IMG/VR virus record: IMGVR_UViG_3300021470_000040
Location: 1-30,495 of that record
Length of the DNA stretch: 30,495 bases
DNA from: a virus
Direction: 5' to 3' (one strand)
In this document: positions 1-7,900 of the stretch, in pieces
How the letters are laid out: the number at the start of each line of letters is the position of its first letter
Position numbering within the stretch: the stretch's first letter is position 1
Program-made: the position numbers and the translations under genes
Notes under the pieces: model-generated
What the model saw: only the letters and a program-made list of their open reading frames with translations
What the model was told of the DNA's origin: nothing
Database searches by the model: none

Positions 1-1
1 G

Positions 2-2239
2 ACGATTTCCGTTACCCCCACTCTGGCCACAGGAGAACTCTCCAAGTCCGAGCAGCAGGTGACGGTGTTCAAGAAGAAGGTGTCAACGACATCAAGGGAA
101 GCTGTCTCTCTGCCTGTTTCTCTTGTAGAAAAGAAACTTACCGGCGAGGGGCAAGTCGCCACCGTCACGCAGACGCTCAACACAGCCGCATCTACAACCG
201 ACCCTGTAGGCGGGGCCACGACGCTTGAAGGGAGCGTTGACTTGCTGGGAGACGGGAACGCAATCAAGACGGAAGTAACGGTCGATGACGTTTTCCCCGC
301 AACCCAGAAATCCATCGAGAAGCCGGACCTCATACCCGCAAAGTTCAAGGGGCTGGTTCCGACAACAACGACTTCGGCGGTATCCGCAGGCACGGCAGGA
401 ACTCCCTCGCTGGCGACAGGAGAACTCGCCAAGAGTGAACAGCAGGTAACCGTTTTCAAGAAGAAGACCTCCACCACGGCGAGAGCGGCGGTTTCTCTGC
501 CGCAGACGATCACGGAGCAAAAGATCACCGGAGAAGGTCAGGTTGCTACCGTCACGCAGACGCTCAACACCGTGGGGGCTATAGGCTCGCTTGCTCCGTC
601 CGCTACGGTCGTAGATGGTCAGATCGACATTCTCGGGGACGGGAATGCCGTGAAAACGGAAGTGACGGAAGCGGTATTTGCGGCCACCCAGAAATCCGTT
701 TCCCAAGTCACCAAAATCCCCGAGCGGTTTTTTGCCACGGAGGTCACGCAGGAATCCAGTGTCGCGGAAGGAATAACAGCGGCCCCATCCGTGGGCACGG
801 GAGGGCTTGGGGTCATCGAACAATCGCAGCAGCGCGTCAACGCTTTCAAGGTCAAGACCAGCACGACGACCGTGCCGAGCACGACAATAGAGTCAGCATT
901 CGAGGTAATGACGGACAACTTCGGTGGCGGGGTAGTGAGTGTTAACGAAAAAATTACGTCCACCAACACACTTCCGGACCCGGACTATTTAACAACCACG
1001 TCAGAAGTTGAGCCGATTGGTGGGGGGAAATACATATTGAAGGTCGGCAAGGCAAAAGAGGCTTGGCCCGAACTTGTGGGCGGAAAGTATGACGCCGAGC
1101 ACGACATCACGATCCGCTACACGCAGCGGACGGTGGACGCCAGCACCGCCAGCACGTATTCCGCAAGCGACCTGACCCCAATCGACAAGTGGAGGACTCA
1201 GGTAAAGACGCTGACTTCTACGTCAGTCAACGCCCTCTCAACGTGGCGTAGAGTCACTGGAGCAAGTCCAGACATCAGCCTGCCGGATTATTTGGAAAGC
1301 ATAAAAATTCACTATAATGTTTCCGGTGATGGGCAGGCGCACAGCACGAATATAGACGCGAGATTTACCGCTGGTGACCCAATCTCTCAAACAAGTAATG
1401 TTACAATCAGTGCTGGCGAGGAAATGGTAATTAAAGATGGATACCGTGGCCCCGCAGTGGACGCTTCTACGGTTGAATTATTTGTCCCGCCCGGGAATGC
1501 GGATATTCGTTCTTATGTCCTCAATGCATTATCCGTATCGACCTGGCCCCGCTGGGGAACAAAAAGCCACAACATTGTGGTAAAAACCCTGTCAAAAGAG
1601 CTTCGTGCCAGTATGAATGCGGGTGGGGCCACAAACAATATAGCGGCTACAAATCTTTCCGCGTTAACTCTGGATCGGTTAATTGCACGGACTGTGGATG
1701 TTCAGACTGGAAATCGGAATGCGGTTAAAGTTGTGCGGATTCCGACATGCCTCCACGGCGAGTTGACGGTGATCACGGAAGTCACAAAGGCGTTGTCGGG
1801 CAATAATGTAAGCACGCTCCGCGAAAACTTGGGGGATATAGCATATAGCTTAAAGGCTTACCCAACAATGAACGTGATGTTTGACTTTTTACAAAATGCT
1901 AGATCTTTAGTATCCCCTTCAACTATTTCTATTCCGTCTGGCTGGACGGTTGTAACAAGCACTAATCCTGTAATTACAGCTATTGGAAGCGGCTACAATT
2001 CGACTTACGCAATGCTGCTTTGCTCTACAGCCCTGCAACCCAGCACCATCGTTCCGCTGGATCAGCTTTCAACACAAGCAACCGGAGGCCACTCCCCGAC
2101 AACGATTGCCTCAAACATGCCTGCAACTTGGCCGGAGAAATGCCTGAAAGAGCTGCAATTCCAGCCGTATGAAATGGGCTGGGTGAAGGTTAAGGCAACG
2201 GTTGTTGATTTGGCATCCTACCACCCTTCGACATGGTAA
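2..2239 (+). CDS. Repeat-containing phage tail/fibre protein, 5' end missing
   Basis: The reading frame is open to the left edge. A GTG at 59 would give 726 residues, but the upstream codons (SVTPTLATGELSKSEQQ) are homologous to an internal repeat (SLATGELAKSEQQ), so the real start lies outside the window. The N-terminal part is built from units of about 129 residues containing QQVTVFKKK, TGEGQVATVTQTLNT, LGDGNA.KTEVT and ATQKS; two are near complete and a third is decayed (QQRVNAFKVKTSTT). The remaining ~450 residues are non-repetitive, Ser/Thr-rich and without recognised motifs. No transmembrane segment is evident. Repeats, Ser/Thr bias and position beside a glycosyltransferase and other small virion-like genes suggest a structural tail or fibre protein. 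This is inference; no family was recognised. The stop overlaps the next start (ATGGTAA). Confidence 0.6.
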   Translation, partial: TISVTPTLATGELSKSEQQVTVFKKKVSTTSREAVSLPVSLVEKKLTGEGQVATVTQTLNTAASTTDPVGGATTLEGSVDLLGDGNAIKTEVTVDDVFPATQKSIEKPDLIPAKFKGLVPTTTTSAVSAGTAGTPSLATGELAKSEQQVTVFKKKTSTTARAAVSLPQTITEQKITGEGQVATVTQTLNTVGAIGSLAPSATVVDGQIDILGDGNAVKTEVTEAVFAATQKSVSQVTKIPERFFATEVTQESSVAEGITAAPSVGTGGLGVIEQSQQRVNAFKVKTSTTTVPSTTIESAFEVMTDNFGGGVVSVNEKITSTNTLPDPDYLTTTSEVEPIGGGKYILKVGKAKEAWPELVGGKYDAEHDITIRYTQRTVDASTASTYSASDLTPIDKWRTQVKTLTSTSVNALSTWRRVTGASPDISLPDYLESIKIHYNVSGDGQAHSTNIDARFTAGDPISQTSNVTISAGEEMVIKDGYRGPAVDASTVELFVPPGNADIRSYVLNALSVSTWPRWGTKSHNIVVKTLSKELRASMNAGGATNNIAATNLSALTLDRLIARTVDVQTGNRNAVKVVRIPTCLHGELTVITEVTKALSGNNVSTLRENLGDIAYSLKAYPTMNVMFDFLQNARSLVSPSTISIPSGWTVVTSTNPVITAIGSGYNSTYAMLLCSTALQPSTIVPLDQLSTQATGGHSPTTIASNMPATWPEKCLKELQFQPYEMGWVKVKATVVDLASYHPSTW
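23..870 (+). repeat. Tandem 387-bp coding repeats in tail gene
   Basis: The segment starting at 23 (CTGGCCACAGGAGAACTC) recurs at 410 (CTGGCGACAGGAGAACTC), an offset of 387 bp or exactly 129 codons. A third, diverged copy begins near 797 and includes the QQRVNAFK segment at about 827-850. The copies differ mostly at synonymous sites, so the protein repeat is under selection. The contig ends inside this array, a common place for assemblies to break. Confidence 0.8.
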
Positions 2240-2910
2240 TAGCAAGCGCAACACGACAGACTACCGAGGAAGGATTCCTCCAGAATACGTGGCTCGGGAA
2301 AAGTCTGCGCAGGCTTCCAGAGTTTCACGATTTCACGCTGCGACTCGCCCTAAACCGGAGTGATGGACTCCCAAAGTTCTACAACGAAGTAATCGCCGCG
2401 CACCCCGAGGAGGACATCATCACGATGCACGATGACCTGATGCTAGCGGATTCGTGGTTTGTTCCGAAGTTGAAAGAAGCTCTGAGTGAGTTCTCGGTGG
2501 TTGGCCTGTGCGGGTGCCTTACGCCTAAAGACGAGGCCCATATAGCATGGCATTCCGCAAAGCACTCCCCTTCCGGCCAGATCGGAACTGCGATTAGAGA
2601 CTCGCATGAGTCAGCTATGCAGTGCAACATTGCTACGTTTGGAGTGACGCCAGCGCGGGCCGCGGAGATGGACGGGGTGATGATTGCGTTTAACCCAAAG
2701 AACATTAGTGGCCTCCGGTTTGATGAGCGGTTCATGTATCACCACTACGATGTGGATTTCACGCTTGCTGCTGACAAGGGTGGACTGAAAGTTGGGACGT
2801 GGCCTATCTTCACAATCCACGTCAGCAACTCCGGAGACGGGTATCACAGCCGGTCTTTCCGCGAGAGTTCTGAAATGTTTTGCGCAAAGTGGGAGGCAGT
2901 AAAACAATGA
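2233..2910 (+). CDS. GT-A-type glycosyltransferase-like protein
   Basis: The 225-residue protein resembles small nucleotide-sugar glycosyltransferases. An acidic HDD motif stands at about residues 66-68 in ITMHDDLMLADSWFVPKL, where GT-A enzymes carry their metal-binding DxD. A GLCGC segment and a C-terminal FMYHHYDVDFTLAADKGG segment, reminiscent of the conserved acidic/His region of these enzymes, follow. It would transfer a sugar either to host surface glycans or to virion proteins. The start overlaps the stop of the tail gene, and the next gene overlaps its stop, so it is translated in the structural operon. The donor and acceptor cannot be read from sequence, and the assignment rests on motif pattern only. 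Confidence 0.55.
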   Translation: MVIASATRQTTEEGFLQNTWLGKSLRRLPEFHDFTLRLALNRSDGLPKFYNEVIAAHPEEDIITMHDDLMLADSWFVPKLKEALSEFSVVGLCGCLTPKDEAHIAWHSAKHSPSGQIGTAIRDSHESAMQCNIATFGVTPARAAEMDGVMIAFNPKNISGLRFDERFMYHHYDVDFTLAADKGGLKVGTWPIFTIHVSNSGDGYHSRSFRESSEMFCAKWEAVKQ

Positions 2911-3356
2911 GTCTCGGAGTTGGATCACAGTTGGATGCGCAGAACCGAGCGGATGAATATAACCGCAAATCGCGGGAGCATGCTGCACAGACAAAGATTG
3001 AGCGAGCTGTCCGTAATGAGTTGCGTGATGCGGGGGAAAAGTATGGCCGCGCCGAGGTGAAGGCAGAAATCGAGCGGCGGTCAAATCCCCCTAAGCAGGA
3101 CCAGTCCCCGATTCAAAACTCCGTGGAGTCAAACAAGGAAGCGTTTAAGCCCGTGTCGTTGGACTTAGAGCACTCCCCTGAACGTAGAACTTTACCATCT
3201 AGCAATATATCAGAATCCGGGTTTCCACTGCCTCCGCCAGACAACTCCAAAACAGCGGGACAGAGCATTCAGGACAGTGGTGGGCCAGGCTATGTGGGGC
3301 AATGGAAACCTCTCACTCTCTGTGATAATTCCGTCATTGAGGTTTGGACACGATGA
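2907..3356 (+). CDS. Hypothetical hydrophilic protein
   Basis: This 149-residue protein starts at the ATG at 2907, which overlaps the upstream stop (ATGA) and has a strong ribosome-binding site (GGGAGG at 2891-2896, 10 nt away). The N-terminal half is highly charged and probably helical (SLGVGSQLDAQNRADEYNRK onward). The C-terminal half is Pro/Ser-rich and likely disordered. No enzyme motif, signal peptide or membrane segment is visible. Its place between a glycosyltransferase and another small gene in a tightly overlapped run suggests a virion accessory or tail-assembly role, which is inference only. Confidence 0.65.
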   Translation: MSLGVGSQLDAQNRADEYNRKSREHAAQTKIERAVRNELRDAGEKYGRAEVKAEIERRSNPPKQDQSPIQNSVESNKEAFKPVSLDLEHSPERRTLPSSNISESGFPLPPPDNSKTAGQSIQDSGGPGYVGQWKPLTLCDNSVIEVWTR

Positions 3357-4015
3357 GCGCGAGACTTTCTGCTGTGCCTACCGGAAGCAGCGTGAGTCCT
3401 TGCTGCTGTCCTCCTCCTGCCCCTTGCTGCCTGTATCCATTTCCAGATCCGTCTGATAATGGAGGTCCATTTTATCGATGCGAAGATTTGCCAGATTCGA
3501 TTGAGTTCGTTATTGACGCTGACGCTCCGGTAGTGATGACTCGCGTTGATGGAGAATACCATTACACAGGGGCAGGATCGAGTGATATAACGGCTGAATT
3601 AGATGGAAGCTATTATTGGAACTGGAGTCTTAATCACGGAGCAATTCTCGGCCTTTCTAGCTGTCTGATTGGAATACAGAATGAACCTGATCATACGTTG
3701 TATTTTTATGATCAGTTTGCTGGATTACTTTACTTCTCCATCAACGGAATCGAATACACACTCACCCGCGAAAGCTTGTGCTACTGGAAAGTCTCAGCAG
3801 AAGGTCATAACGCTGCTGGGCCAGAAGGGATCTATGGGTTATATTACGAGGCGTTCACGCCTTACTCGAAAAACACAACCGTCCAACCGTATAATCTTTG
3901 TTGGGTGCTTAACTTTGTTGATCCTGACGAAAACTATTTTGAGATGGTCAAGGACGACCCGCAAAACGCTCCTGACGGAACATATGGAAGCGAGTTTCTT
4001 ACTGTAACCCAATGA
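3353..4015 (+). CDS. Hypothetical protein with Cys/Pro-rich N-terminus, possible virion protein
   Basis: Translation from the ATG at 3353 overlaps the upstream stop as ATGA and gives 220 residues. Near the N-terminus there is a Cys/Pro cluster (SPCCCPPPAPCC). The rest is rich in aromatic and acidic residues and looks like a beta-sheet domain (for example YYWNWSLNHGAILGLSSC and HTLYFYDQFAGLLYF). No family was recognised. No membrane helix is clear. The gene sits in the plus-strand tail-side operon and couples directly to the next small gene, so a minor structural or receptor-interacting protein is plausible but unproven. Confidence 0.6.
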   Translation: MSARLSAVPTGSSVSPCCCPPPAPCCLYPFPDPSDNGGPFYRCEDLPDSIEFVIDADAPVVMTRVDGEYHYTGAGSSDITAELDGSYYWNWSLNHGAILGLSSCLIGIQNEPDHTLYFYDQFAGLLYFSINGIEYTLTRESLCYWKVSAEGHNAAGPEGIYGLYYEAFTPYSKNTTVQPYNLCWVLNFVDPDENYFEMVKDDPQNAPDGTYGSEFLTVTQ

Positions 4016-4239
4016 CCTGCCCTCACCAGATCAGCATGGACAAGACCGGGCGCGGAAAATGCTCCCTCGGTCTATACGGAGGGTCACCGTGGATCTCGAA
4101 TTGCCTCGCCTGTATCAAGGCGGGGGAGAACACGCCAGAGTTTGCCGCCGAACTGTTCGCCAGAGCCGACAAGGCGCACCCGGCCAGCGCCCCCAAGGCA
4201 TCAGGCTGCTGCGATTCCAGTCTGAATCCTGCGCGTTGA
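4012..4239 (+). CDS. Small Cys-containing protein
   Basis: A 75-residue product that starts in an ATGA overlap with the preceding gene. It has six cysteines, including CLAC and a terminal CC pair, plus an early C-P-H, so metal binding is possible. The central stretch GRGKCSLGLYGGSPWISNC looks conserved-protein-like. It is the last gene of the left plus-strand run; about 55 bp without a gene follow. No function is assigned. Confidence 0.55.
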   Translation: MTCPHQISMDKTGRGKCSLGLYGGSPWISNCLACIKAGENTPEFAAELFARADKAHPASAPKASGCCDSSLNPAR

Positions 4240-4294
4240 AAAATAGTTAAAAAGATTTTGAACGAAGGTGTATCCGTCGTGTCTTACCTACACA

Positions 4295-4453
4295 ATGCTC
4301 AGACGAAACATCTCCTACCGGCCAGACCAAGTGTCCAAGATGCGGGATATCCGCAAGTGGACCGGGGAAAACATCTCGCAGCAGTTCCGCCAGTTCATTG
4401 ATTCCCTCCACGCACGACTCTCAAAAACCAACACCAAAAACCAACCAAAATAA
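4295..4453 (+). CDS. Ribbon-helix-helix-type small DNA-binding protein
   Basis: From the ATG at 4295 the product has 52 residues. Its pattern matches the ribbon-helix-helix fold: a short beta segment (RRNISYRP), a first helix (DQVSKMRDIRKWTG), a turn, and a second helix (ISQQFRQFIDSLHARL). RHH proteins bind DNA as dimers and usually repress their own or neighbouring promoters. A GTG at 4268 in the same frame would add nine residues and has AAGG just ahead of it, so the start is uncertain. The gene stands alone after a short gap and ends 4 bp before the SSB-like gene, which suits a regulator of the early genes downstream. The fold call is from pattern only. Confidence 0.5.
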   Translation: MLRRNISYRPDQVSKMRDIRKWTGENISQQFRQFIDSLHARLSKTNTKNQPK

Positions 4454-4457
4454 TACG

Positions 4458-5201
4458 ATGAGCCGCAGCAATCCTCAATCAAACACACCAAATCCCGCCA
4501 CGCGATTTTTCGAGTGGAAGGGAGCAACCGGAACCCTCTGCCACTACGACAAGGAGAAGAAGGAAAACATCACCGTGCCCAACGGGTTCACGTTCCTGGT
4601 CCTCGACCAGTTGAACTGCGTCACCGGCTACAACAAGAAGGCGAAAGTCGGATTGTTCAGCAACGAGGTCCGGGACACCACCACTGATCCCTTCGTCGTA
4701 AAGTTCTTCGATGGCGAACACATCGCGGAAGGACTCTGGGCGGCGATCAAGGAAAAGGTCGCGTTCAAGAAAGGCCAGTTCGCCAAGTCCGTTTACATCG
4801 CGTTCAAGGGAGACGACGGGAAGCTCACGCTGGGTAACATCCGATTCACAGGTTGTTCGCTGGGGCCGTGGTTTGACTTCACCAAGGCCAACCGCAAGGC
4901 TTGCGATTCCGGGGCCATCGTGATCAAGGCTGGCAAGCGGGACGAATCAGGGGATGTCGAGTTCACTCCTCCCACGTTCTCGTGCATCGAGGTTTCCGAG
5001 GAGACGAACAAGGCGGCAATCGAACTGGACCTCCAGTTGCAAGAGTTCCTCACTGGCTATTTCCAGCGCACGCACACCGACCGCGCCACTGATGGAATCC
5101 ACCAGCCTGACGCCCCGGACGATGTTCCCGAGCACCGGGAGGATACCACGGACCACACGGAGAAGGAAGTTTTCGATGAGTCTGAACAAGTCCCGTTTTG
5201 A
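4458..5201 (+). CDS. Putative single-stranded DNA-binding protein
   Basis: The ATG at 4458 follows the previous stop by 4 bp and gives 247 residues beginning MSRSNPQSN. The N-terminal ~150 residues form a likely beta-rich domain with FFEWKG, FTFLVLDQLNCVTGY and SNEVRDTTTDPFVVKFFDG. The C-terminal ~45 residues are strongly acidic and end FDESEQVPF. An acidic disordered tail finishing in a hydrophobic PF is the hallmark by which SSB proteins recruit partners. The following coiled-coil DUF1351-like gene and nearby nucleases fit a recombination/replication role. Direct OB-fold identification was not possible, so the call rests on the tail and context. Confidence 0.5.
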   Translation: MSRSNPQSNTPNPATRFFEWKGATGTLCHYDKEKKENITVPNGFTFLVLDQLNCVTGYNKKAKVGLFSNEVRDTTTDPFVVKFFDGEHIAEGLWAAIKEKVAFKKGQFAKSVYIAFKGDDGKLTLGNIRFTGCSLGPWFDFTKANRKACDSGAIVIKAGKRDESGDVEFTPPTFSCIEVSEETNKAAIELDLQLQEFLTGYFQRTHTDRATDGIHQPDAPDDVPEHREDTTDHTEKEVFDESEQVPF

Positions 5202-5204
5202 ACC

Positions 5205-5390
5205 ATGTTCACTCTGCACATAACTGAAACGCTCAACTCTCCAGACGGACTCCAATTGGAAGTGGAACGCCTCAAGATGACCGTGGACGGCCCCGTGGAC
5301 GTAATGCCCATCATTGCACTCCTTCAAAAGAAACCCAGCGCAACACGCCGGGACGCAGGAACCAAACGAAATGTCTCGCTCCAACAGTAA
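5205..5390 (+). CDS. Small hypothetical protein
   Basis: A 61-residue ORF beginning 3 bp after the SSB-like gene. It starts MFTLHITETLNSPDGLQLEV and has a basic C-terminus. Its last 20 bp overlap the start of the next gene in another frame. There is no clear ribosome-binding site, so translation would depend on coupling to the upstream gene. No family recognised. Confidence 0.45.
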   Translation: MFTLHITETLNSPDGLQLEVERLKMTVDGPVDVMPIIALLQKKPSATRRDAGTKRNVSLQQ

Positions 5391-6498
5391 ACCCACCGCC
5401 GAAACTCCCGACATGGAACTCGTCACCACGACTCCCGACCTGAGCATTATGCCACGCGCTGATGCGGCAGAAGTCTGGAAAGGGTTCCGAGAGCAGTTGG
5501 AAGCATTGAAGGAAACCGCCGACACGCTCGTTGTCACGGATGTCTCCCATGTCGAGGAGATTAAGTTGGCAAGAACCACTCGCATCACGTTCAAGAACAT
5601 CCGCTGTGCGGTTGAGGCACGCAGAAAGGAACTAGGTGATAGCCTCGTCAAAGCGACACAAAACCTGAACCGTGATGCGAGGGCGTTGAAAGAGTTCTGT
5701 GAATTGCGCGAGCAACGGCTTCTGGAGATGGAACTGTTTGCCGAGCGCAAGGAACAGGAACGGATCGCTGAGATTACCAAGGAACGGCAGGAGGCGGTCG
5801 CCCACTACGACGGGCAGATATTCGGTGTGGACTTTGGTGTGATGTCAGAGGAGGACTTTGACAAGTATCTCTCGACCTGTGAGGCAGCGCAGAACTTCCG
5901 GCTGGCAGAAGAGTCCCGTGTCGCTGCTGAAAAAGCTGCCAAGGAAAAGGCCGAGGCAGAGGAACGCGAACGGGTCCGTGTCGAGAACGAACGCCTGAAA
6001 GAGGAAGCCGCCGAACGGGATGCACTTCTCGCCAAGGAGCGGGAGGAACGGATGCTTGCCGACAAGAAGGCTTACGAGGAAAAGGTCGCACTCCAGATCG
6101 CCGCCGACAAGGAACGCGCCGACGCAGAAGCCATTCTCGCCAAGGAACGCGCAGAAGCCGCCGCAAGGGAAAAGGAAGCCAAGGATGCCTCCGACAAGGA
6201 AAAAGCCCGCCTGGAGGCCATTGCTGCCCACGCTGAAGCACAGCGACTGGAGTTGGAAGCCGAGGCCGAGCGCAAGCGGATCGCTGCCGAGGAGGAAGCC
6301 GCCAAGGTAGCCCTCGCGGAGAAACGCGCCGCCGCCGCCCCGGACAAGGAAAAACTCCTCCAGTTCGCTGCCAGTGTCCGTAACTTCCAACAGCCGATTT
6401 GCAAGACCGACGAGGGCAAGAAGGTCGCGGAAGAGGTTGCGCAGAAGACGCTCAACTTCGCCAACTGGATTGAAAAACTTGTGAAGGAAACGCTGTGA
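5371..6498 (+). CDS. Long coiled-coil protein, DUF1351-like
   Basis: From the ATG at 5371 (MSRSNSKPTAE) the protein has 375 residues. The N-terminal ~140 residues (VWKGFREQLEALKETADTLV, then KLARTTRITFKNIRCAVEAR) resemble the phage DUF1351-type domain found in recombination gene clusters. Residues ~150-320 are an extended Ala/Glu/Lys/Arg-rich coiled coil. The C-terminal ~55 residues (KEKLLQFAASVRNFQQP onward) form a separate small domain. An in-frame Met further upstream (5314) would overlap the preceding ORF and was not chosen. Position between the SSB-like gene and a second coiled-coil gene supports a DNA-recombination accessory role. The highly biased sequence produces long spurious frames on both strands. 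Confidence 0.6.
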   Translation: MSRSNSKPTAETPDMELVTTTPDLSIMPRADAAEVWKGFREQLEALKETADTLVVTDVSHVEEIKLARTTRITFKNIRCAVEARRKELGDSLVKATQNLNRDARALKEFCELREQRLLEMELFAERKEQERIAEITKERQEAVAHYDGQIFGVDFGVMSEEDFDKYLSTCEAAQNFRLAEESRVAAEKAAKEKAEAEERERVRVENERLKEEAAERDALLAKEREERMLADKKAYEEKVALQIAADKERADAEAILAKERAEAAAREKEAKDASDKEKARLEAIAAHAEAQRLELEAEAERKRIAAEEEAAKVALAEKRAAAAPDKEKLLQFAASVRNFQQPICKTDEGKKVAEEVAQKTLNFANWIEKLVKETL

Positions 6499-6851
6499 AT
6501 CTCGACAACAACGAAGTCCAGAAGATCCAACTGAGAATGCAGCAATGCACGAAGCAGTTGAACGACATGGCGGTGACAATGGGTGCCGCCAAGCAGGTCC
6601 GCGAAATGGCAAGCGACCGGCGCAAGCGTGCGCTGGCAATCGAAATGGTAAAAGCATTGAAGTGCGGAGAATCAGCTACGGCAGCGGATGCCATCGCCAG
6701 AGCATCAGATGGCTACGGAAGGGAGTTGGACGAGCAAGGCAAACAGCTTGCAGCGGCGGAATCCACTATCGCACAATGGTCAGCTACAGAGGCTTCCTTT
6801 GAGGCTTCCCGTTCGCTCCTTTCTCTCGTCAAGGCCACCATGAATTTATAG
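6495..6851 (+). CDS. Small helical hypothetical protein
   Basis: A 118-residue product starting at GTG 6495, which overlaps the upstream stop as GTGA. The sequence is helical throughout with heptad-like spacing (VQKIQLRMQQCTKQLNDMAV; later ELDEQGKQLAAAESTIAQW). No membrane segment or catalytic motif is visible. Tight overlap with the DUF1351-like gene suggests the two work together. It ends the early operon; a strong promoter follows immediately. Confidence 0.6.
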   Translation: MNLDNNEVQKIQLRMQQCTKQLNDMAVTMGAAKQVREMASDRRKRALAIEMVKALKCGESATAADAIARASDGYGRELDEQGKQLAAAESTIAQWSATEASFEASRSLLSLVKATMNL

Positions 6852-6852
6852 C

Positions 6853-6881
6853 TTGACAAACCGCAACGCTAGGGTTAAAAG
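6853..6881 (+). promoter_or_regulatory. Sigma-70-like promoter
   Basis: TTGACA at 6853-6858, a 17-bp spacer, and TAAAAG at 6876-6881. The -35 is a perfect consensus. A start point about 6-7 bp downstream of the -10 falls at or just before the candidate start codons (6882, 6889, 6894), so the transcript would be nearly leaderless. Confidence 0.6.
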
Positions 6882-6893
6882 ATGAAACATGAC

Positions 6894-7040
6894 ATGCCAA
6901 CAAAGACCAAAAACCCACACGCCGTTGCCCTTGGAAGAAAGGGCGGATCAGCCGCAACTGAACTTCAAAAAGCCGCTGCCAGGATCAACGGGAAAAAAGG
7001 TGGTCGTCCGAAAAAGACCACCAAGGAACCGCAGCAATAA
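6894..7040 (+). CDS. KGG/GRPKK-motif mini-protein
   Basis: A 48-residue very basic product, MPTKTKNPHAVALGRKGG then a helix (SAATELQKAAARIN) then GKKGGRPKK. Small proteins with this KGG ... GKKGGRPKK layout are common in phages and bacteria. The GRPKK core resembles an AT-hook, so minor-groove DNA binding is plausible. An in-frame ATG at 6882 would add MKHD. The overlapping frame from 6889 is open but, over this stretch, reads as low-quality basic sequence, so this frame is preferred. It lies directly behind a TTGACA promoter and directly ahead of an HNH remnant, the same order as at 12712-13623. Confidence 0.55.
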   Translation: MPTKTKNPHAVALGRKGGSAATELQKAAARINGKKGGRPKKTTKEPQQ

Positions 7041-7041
7041 C

Positions 7042-7227
7042 CCGTCTTGCTCTATTGAAAAATGTCCAAACAAATCTTTTGGAAGAGAAGGGTTGAAATT
7101 ATGTTGGACTCATTACAAGAGACTCAAAAAGCATGTTGAAAACCTTCAAGTGGTAACAAGATCAGAGCACATGAAAATACACCTTAAATTAAGAAGAGAT
7201 AGAAAGAAACACACCACAACATTATGA
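7042..7227 (+). pseudogene. HNH homing-endonuclease remnant
   Basis: In the frame that is open from 6889 to 7227, residues after 7042 carry a zinc-binding C-x4-C-x11-C-x2-H motif (CSIEKCPNK, then LCWTHYKRLKKH). This is followed at once by VENLQVVTRSEHMKIH, the typical C-terminal end of phage HNH endonucleases. The central part of the HNH fold, with the first catalytic His and the metal-binding region, is missing between KKH and VENL, as if deleted in frame. The stop overlaps the start of the exonuclease gene (ATGA). It could still be translated from the ATG at 6889 as a fusion with an out-of-frame reading of the mini-protein gene. Confidence 0.55.
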
Positions 7228-7892
7228 GCAATATCACTACCTTCTACGATCTGGAGTCGGGTCCAGACCGCAAACGCGCACTGGCACTGCTCCCTGAGTT
7301 TGATCCAGCCGAAATTAAGACGGGGAATCTTAAGGATCTAGATAAAATCCGCGAGAAAATCGAGTCCGCACGGGCAACCCATGAGGAGGACTGGATCTCC
7401 AAAGCGGCACTCAGGCCAGAAGTTGCCATCTGTCTCGCCATCGGAATCAAGCATGGTGACGACACAACAATTCTTCATGTCAACGGGAACGGTGGGGAGG
7501 AATCCATCATCAAGACATTTTGGATGATGCTGGAAGAGTCCCGCGCACAAAATCCTTGCTGGGCTGGTTATTGCTCAAACATCTTTGATTTACCGTTCCT
7601 GACGATCCGTTCCCGCATCCTTGGCATCCGTGTCCCGTCGGGTCTCCGCAGGGGAAGATACTGGTCGCAGGATCTCTTTGTGGATCTTCAAGACGAGTGG
7701 CTCCTCGGCAGGAACCGAATGGAAACGAAATCTTCCCTCGGCTACGTCGCCAAAGCCCTGGGAGTCGGGGAGAAGTCCGGCGACGGCAAAGACTTCGCGG
7801 ACACCTACGCCAAGGACGAGGCCAAGGCTCTCGCCTACCTTCGCAACGACATCGAATTGACCGCAGGAGTCGGGGCCAAGTTGGGATTCTGA
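7224..7892 (+). CDS. DnaQ-like (DEDDy) 3'-5' exonuclease
   Basis: The 222-residue protein shows the three exonuclease motifs of the DEDDy family. Exo I is FYDLESG with D9 and E11. Exo II is YCSNIFDLPFL with N119 and D122. Exo III is AYLRNDIELT with Y205 and D209. These acidic residues bind two metal ions that hydrolyse DNA from the 3' end. It resembles the stand-alone PolB-exonuclease-like phage proteins, which act in replication or recombination. The start overlaps the HNH-remnant stop as ATGA. It is the last ordinary gene before the integron-like block, whose first folded site begins 9 bp after its stop. Confidence 0.8.
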   Translation: MSNITTFYDLESGPDRKRALALLPEFDPAEIKTGNLKDLDKIREKIESARATHEEDWISKAALRPEVAICLAIGIKHGDDTTILHVNGNGGEESIIKTFWMMLEESRAQNPCWAGYCSNIFDLPFLTIRSRILGIRVPSGLRRGRYWSQDLFVDLQDEWLLGRNRMETKSSLGYVAKALGVGEKSGDGKDFADTYAKDEAKALAYLRNDIELTAGVGAKLGF

Positions 7893-7900
7893 TATGTGTG

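Noticed and set aside
92-823. Long minus-strand frames inside the tail gene
   Set aside because: They mirror the repetitive plus-strand tail gene, show Arg/Gly-rich nonsense composition and have no start signals.
4236-4294. Promoter ahead of the ribbon-helix-helix gene
   Set aside because: TTGAAA and TAAAAA occur, but no pair has a suitable -35/-10 spacing, so it is not reported as a feature.
5774-6657. Several long frames on both strands across the coiled-coil gene
   Set aside because: They arise from the biased GAA/GCC/AAG codon content of the coiled coil; composition is Ser/Arg- or Phe/Leu/Gly-rich without recognisable domains.
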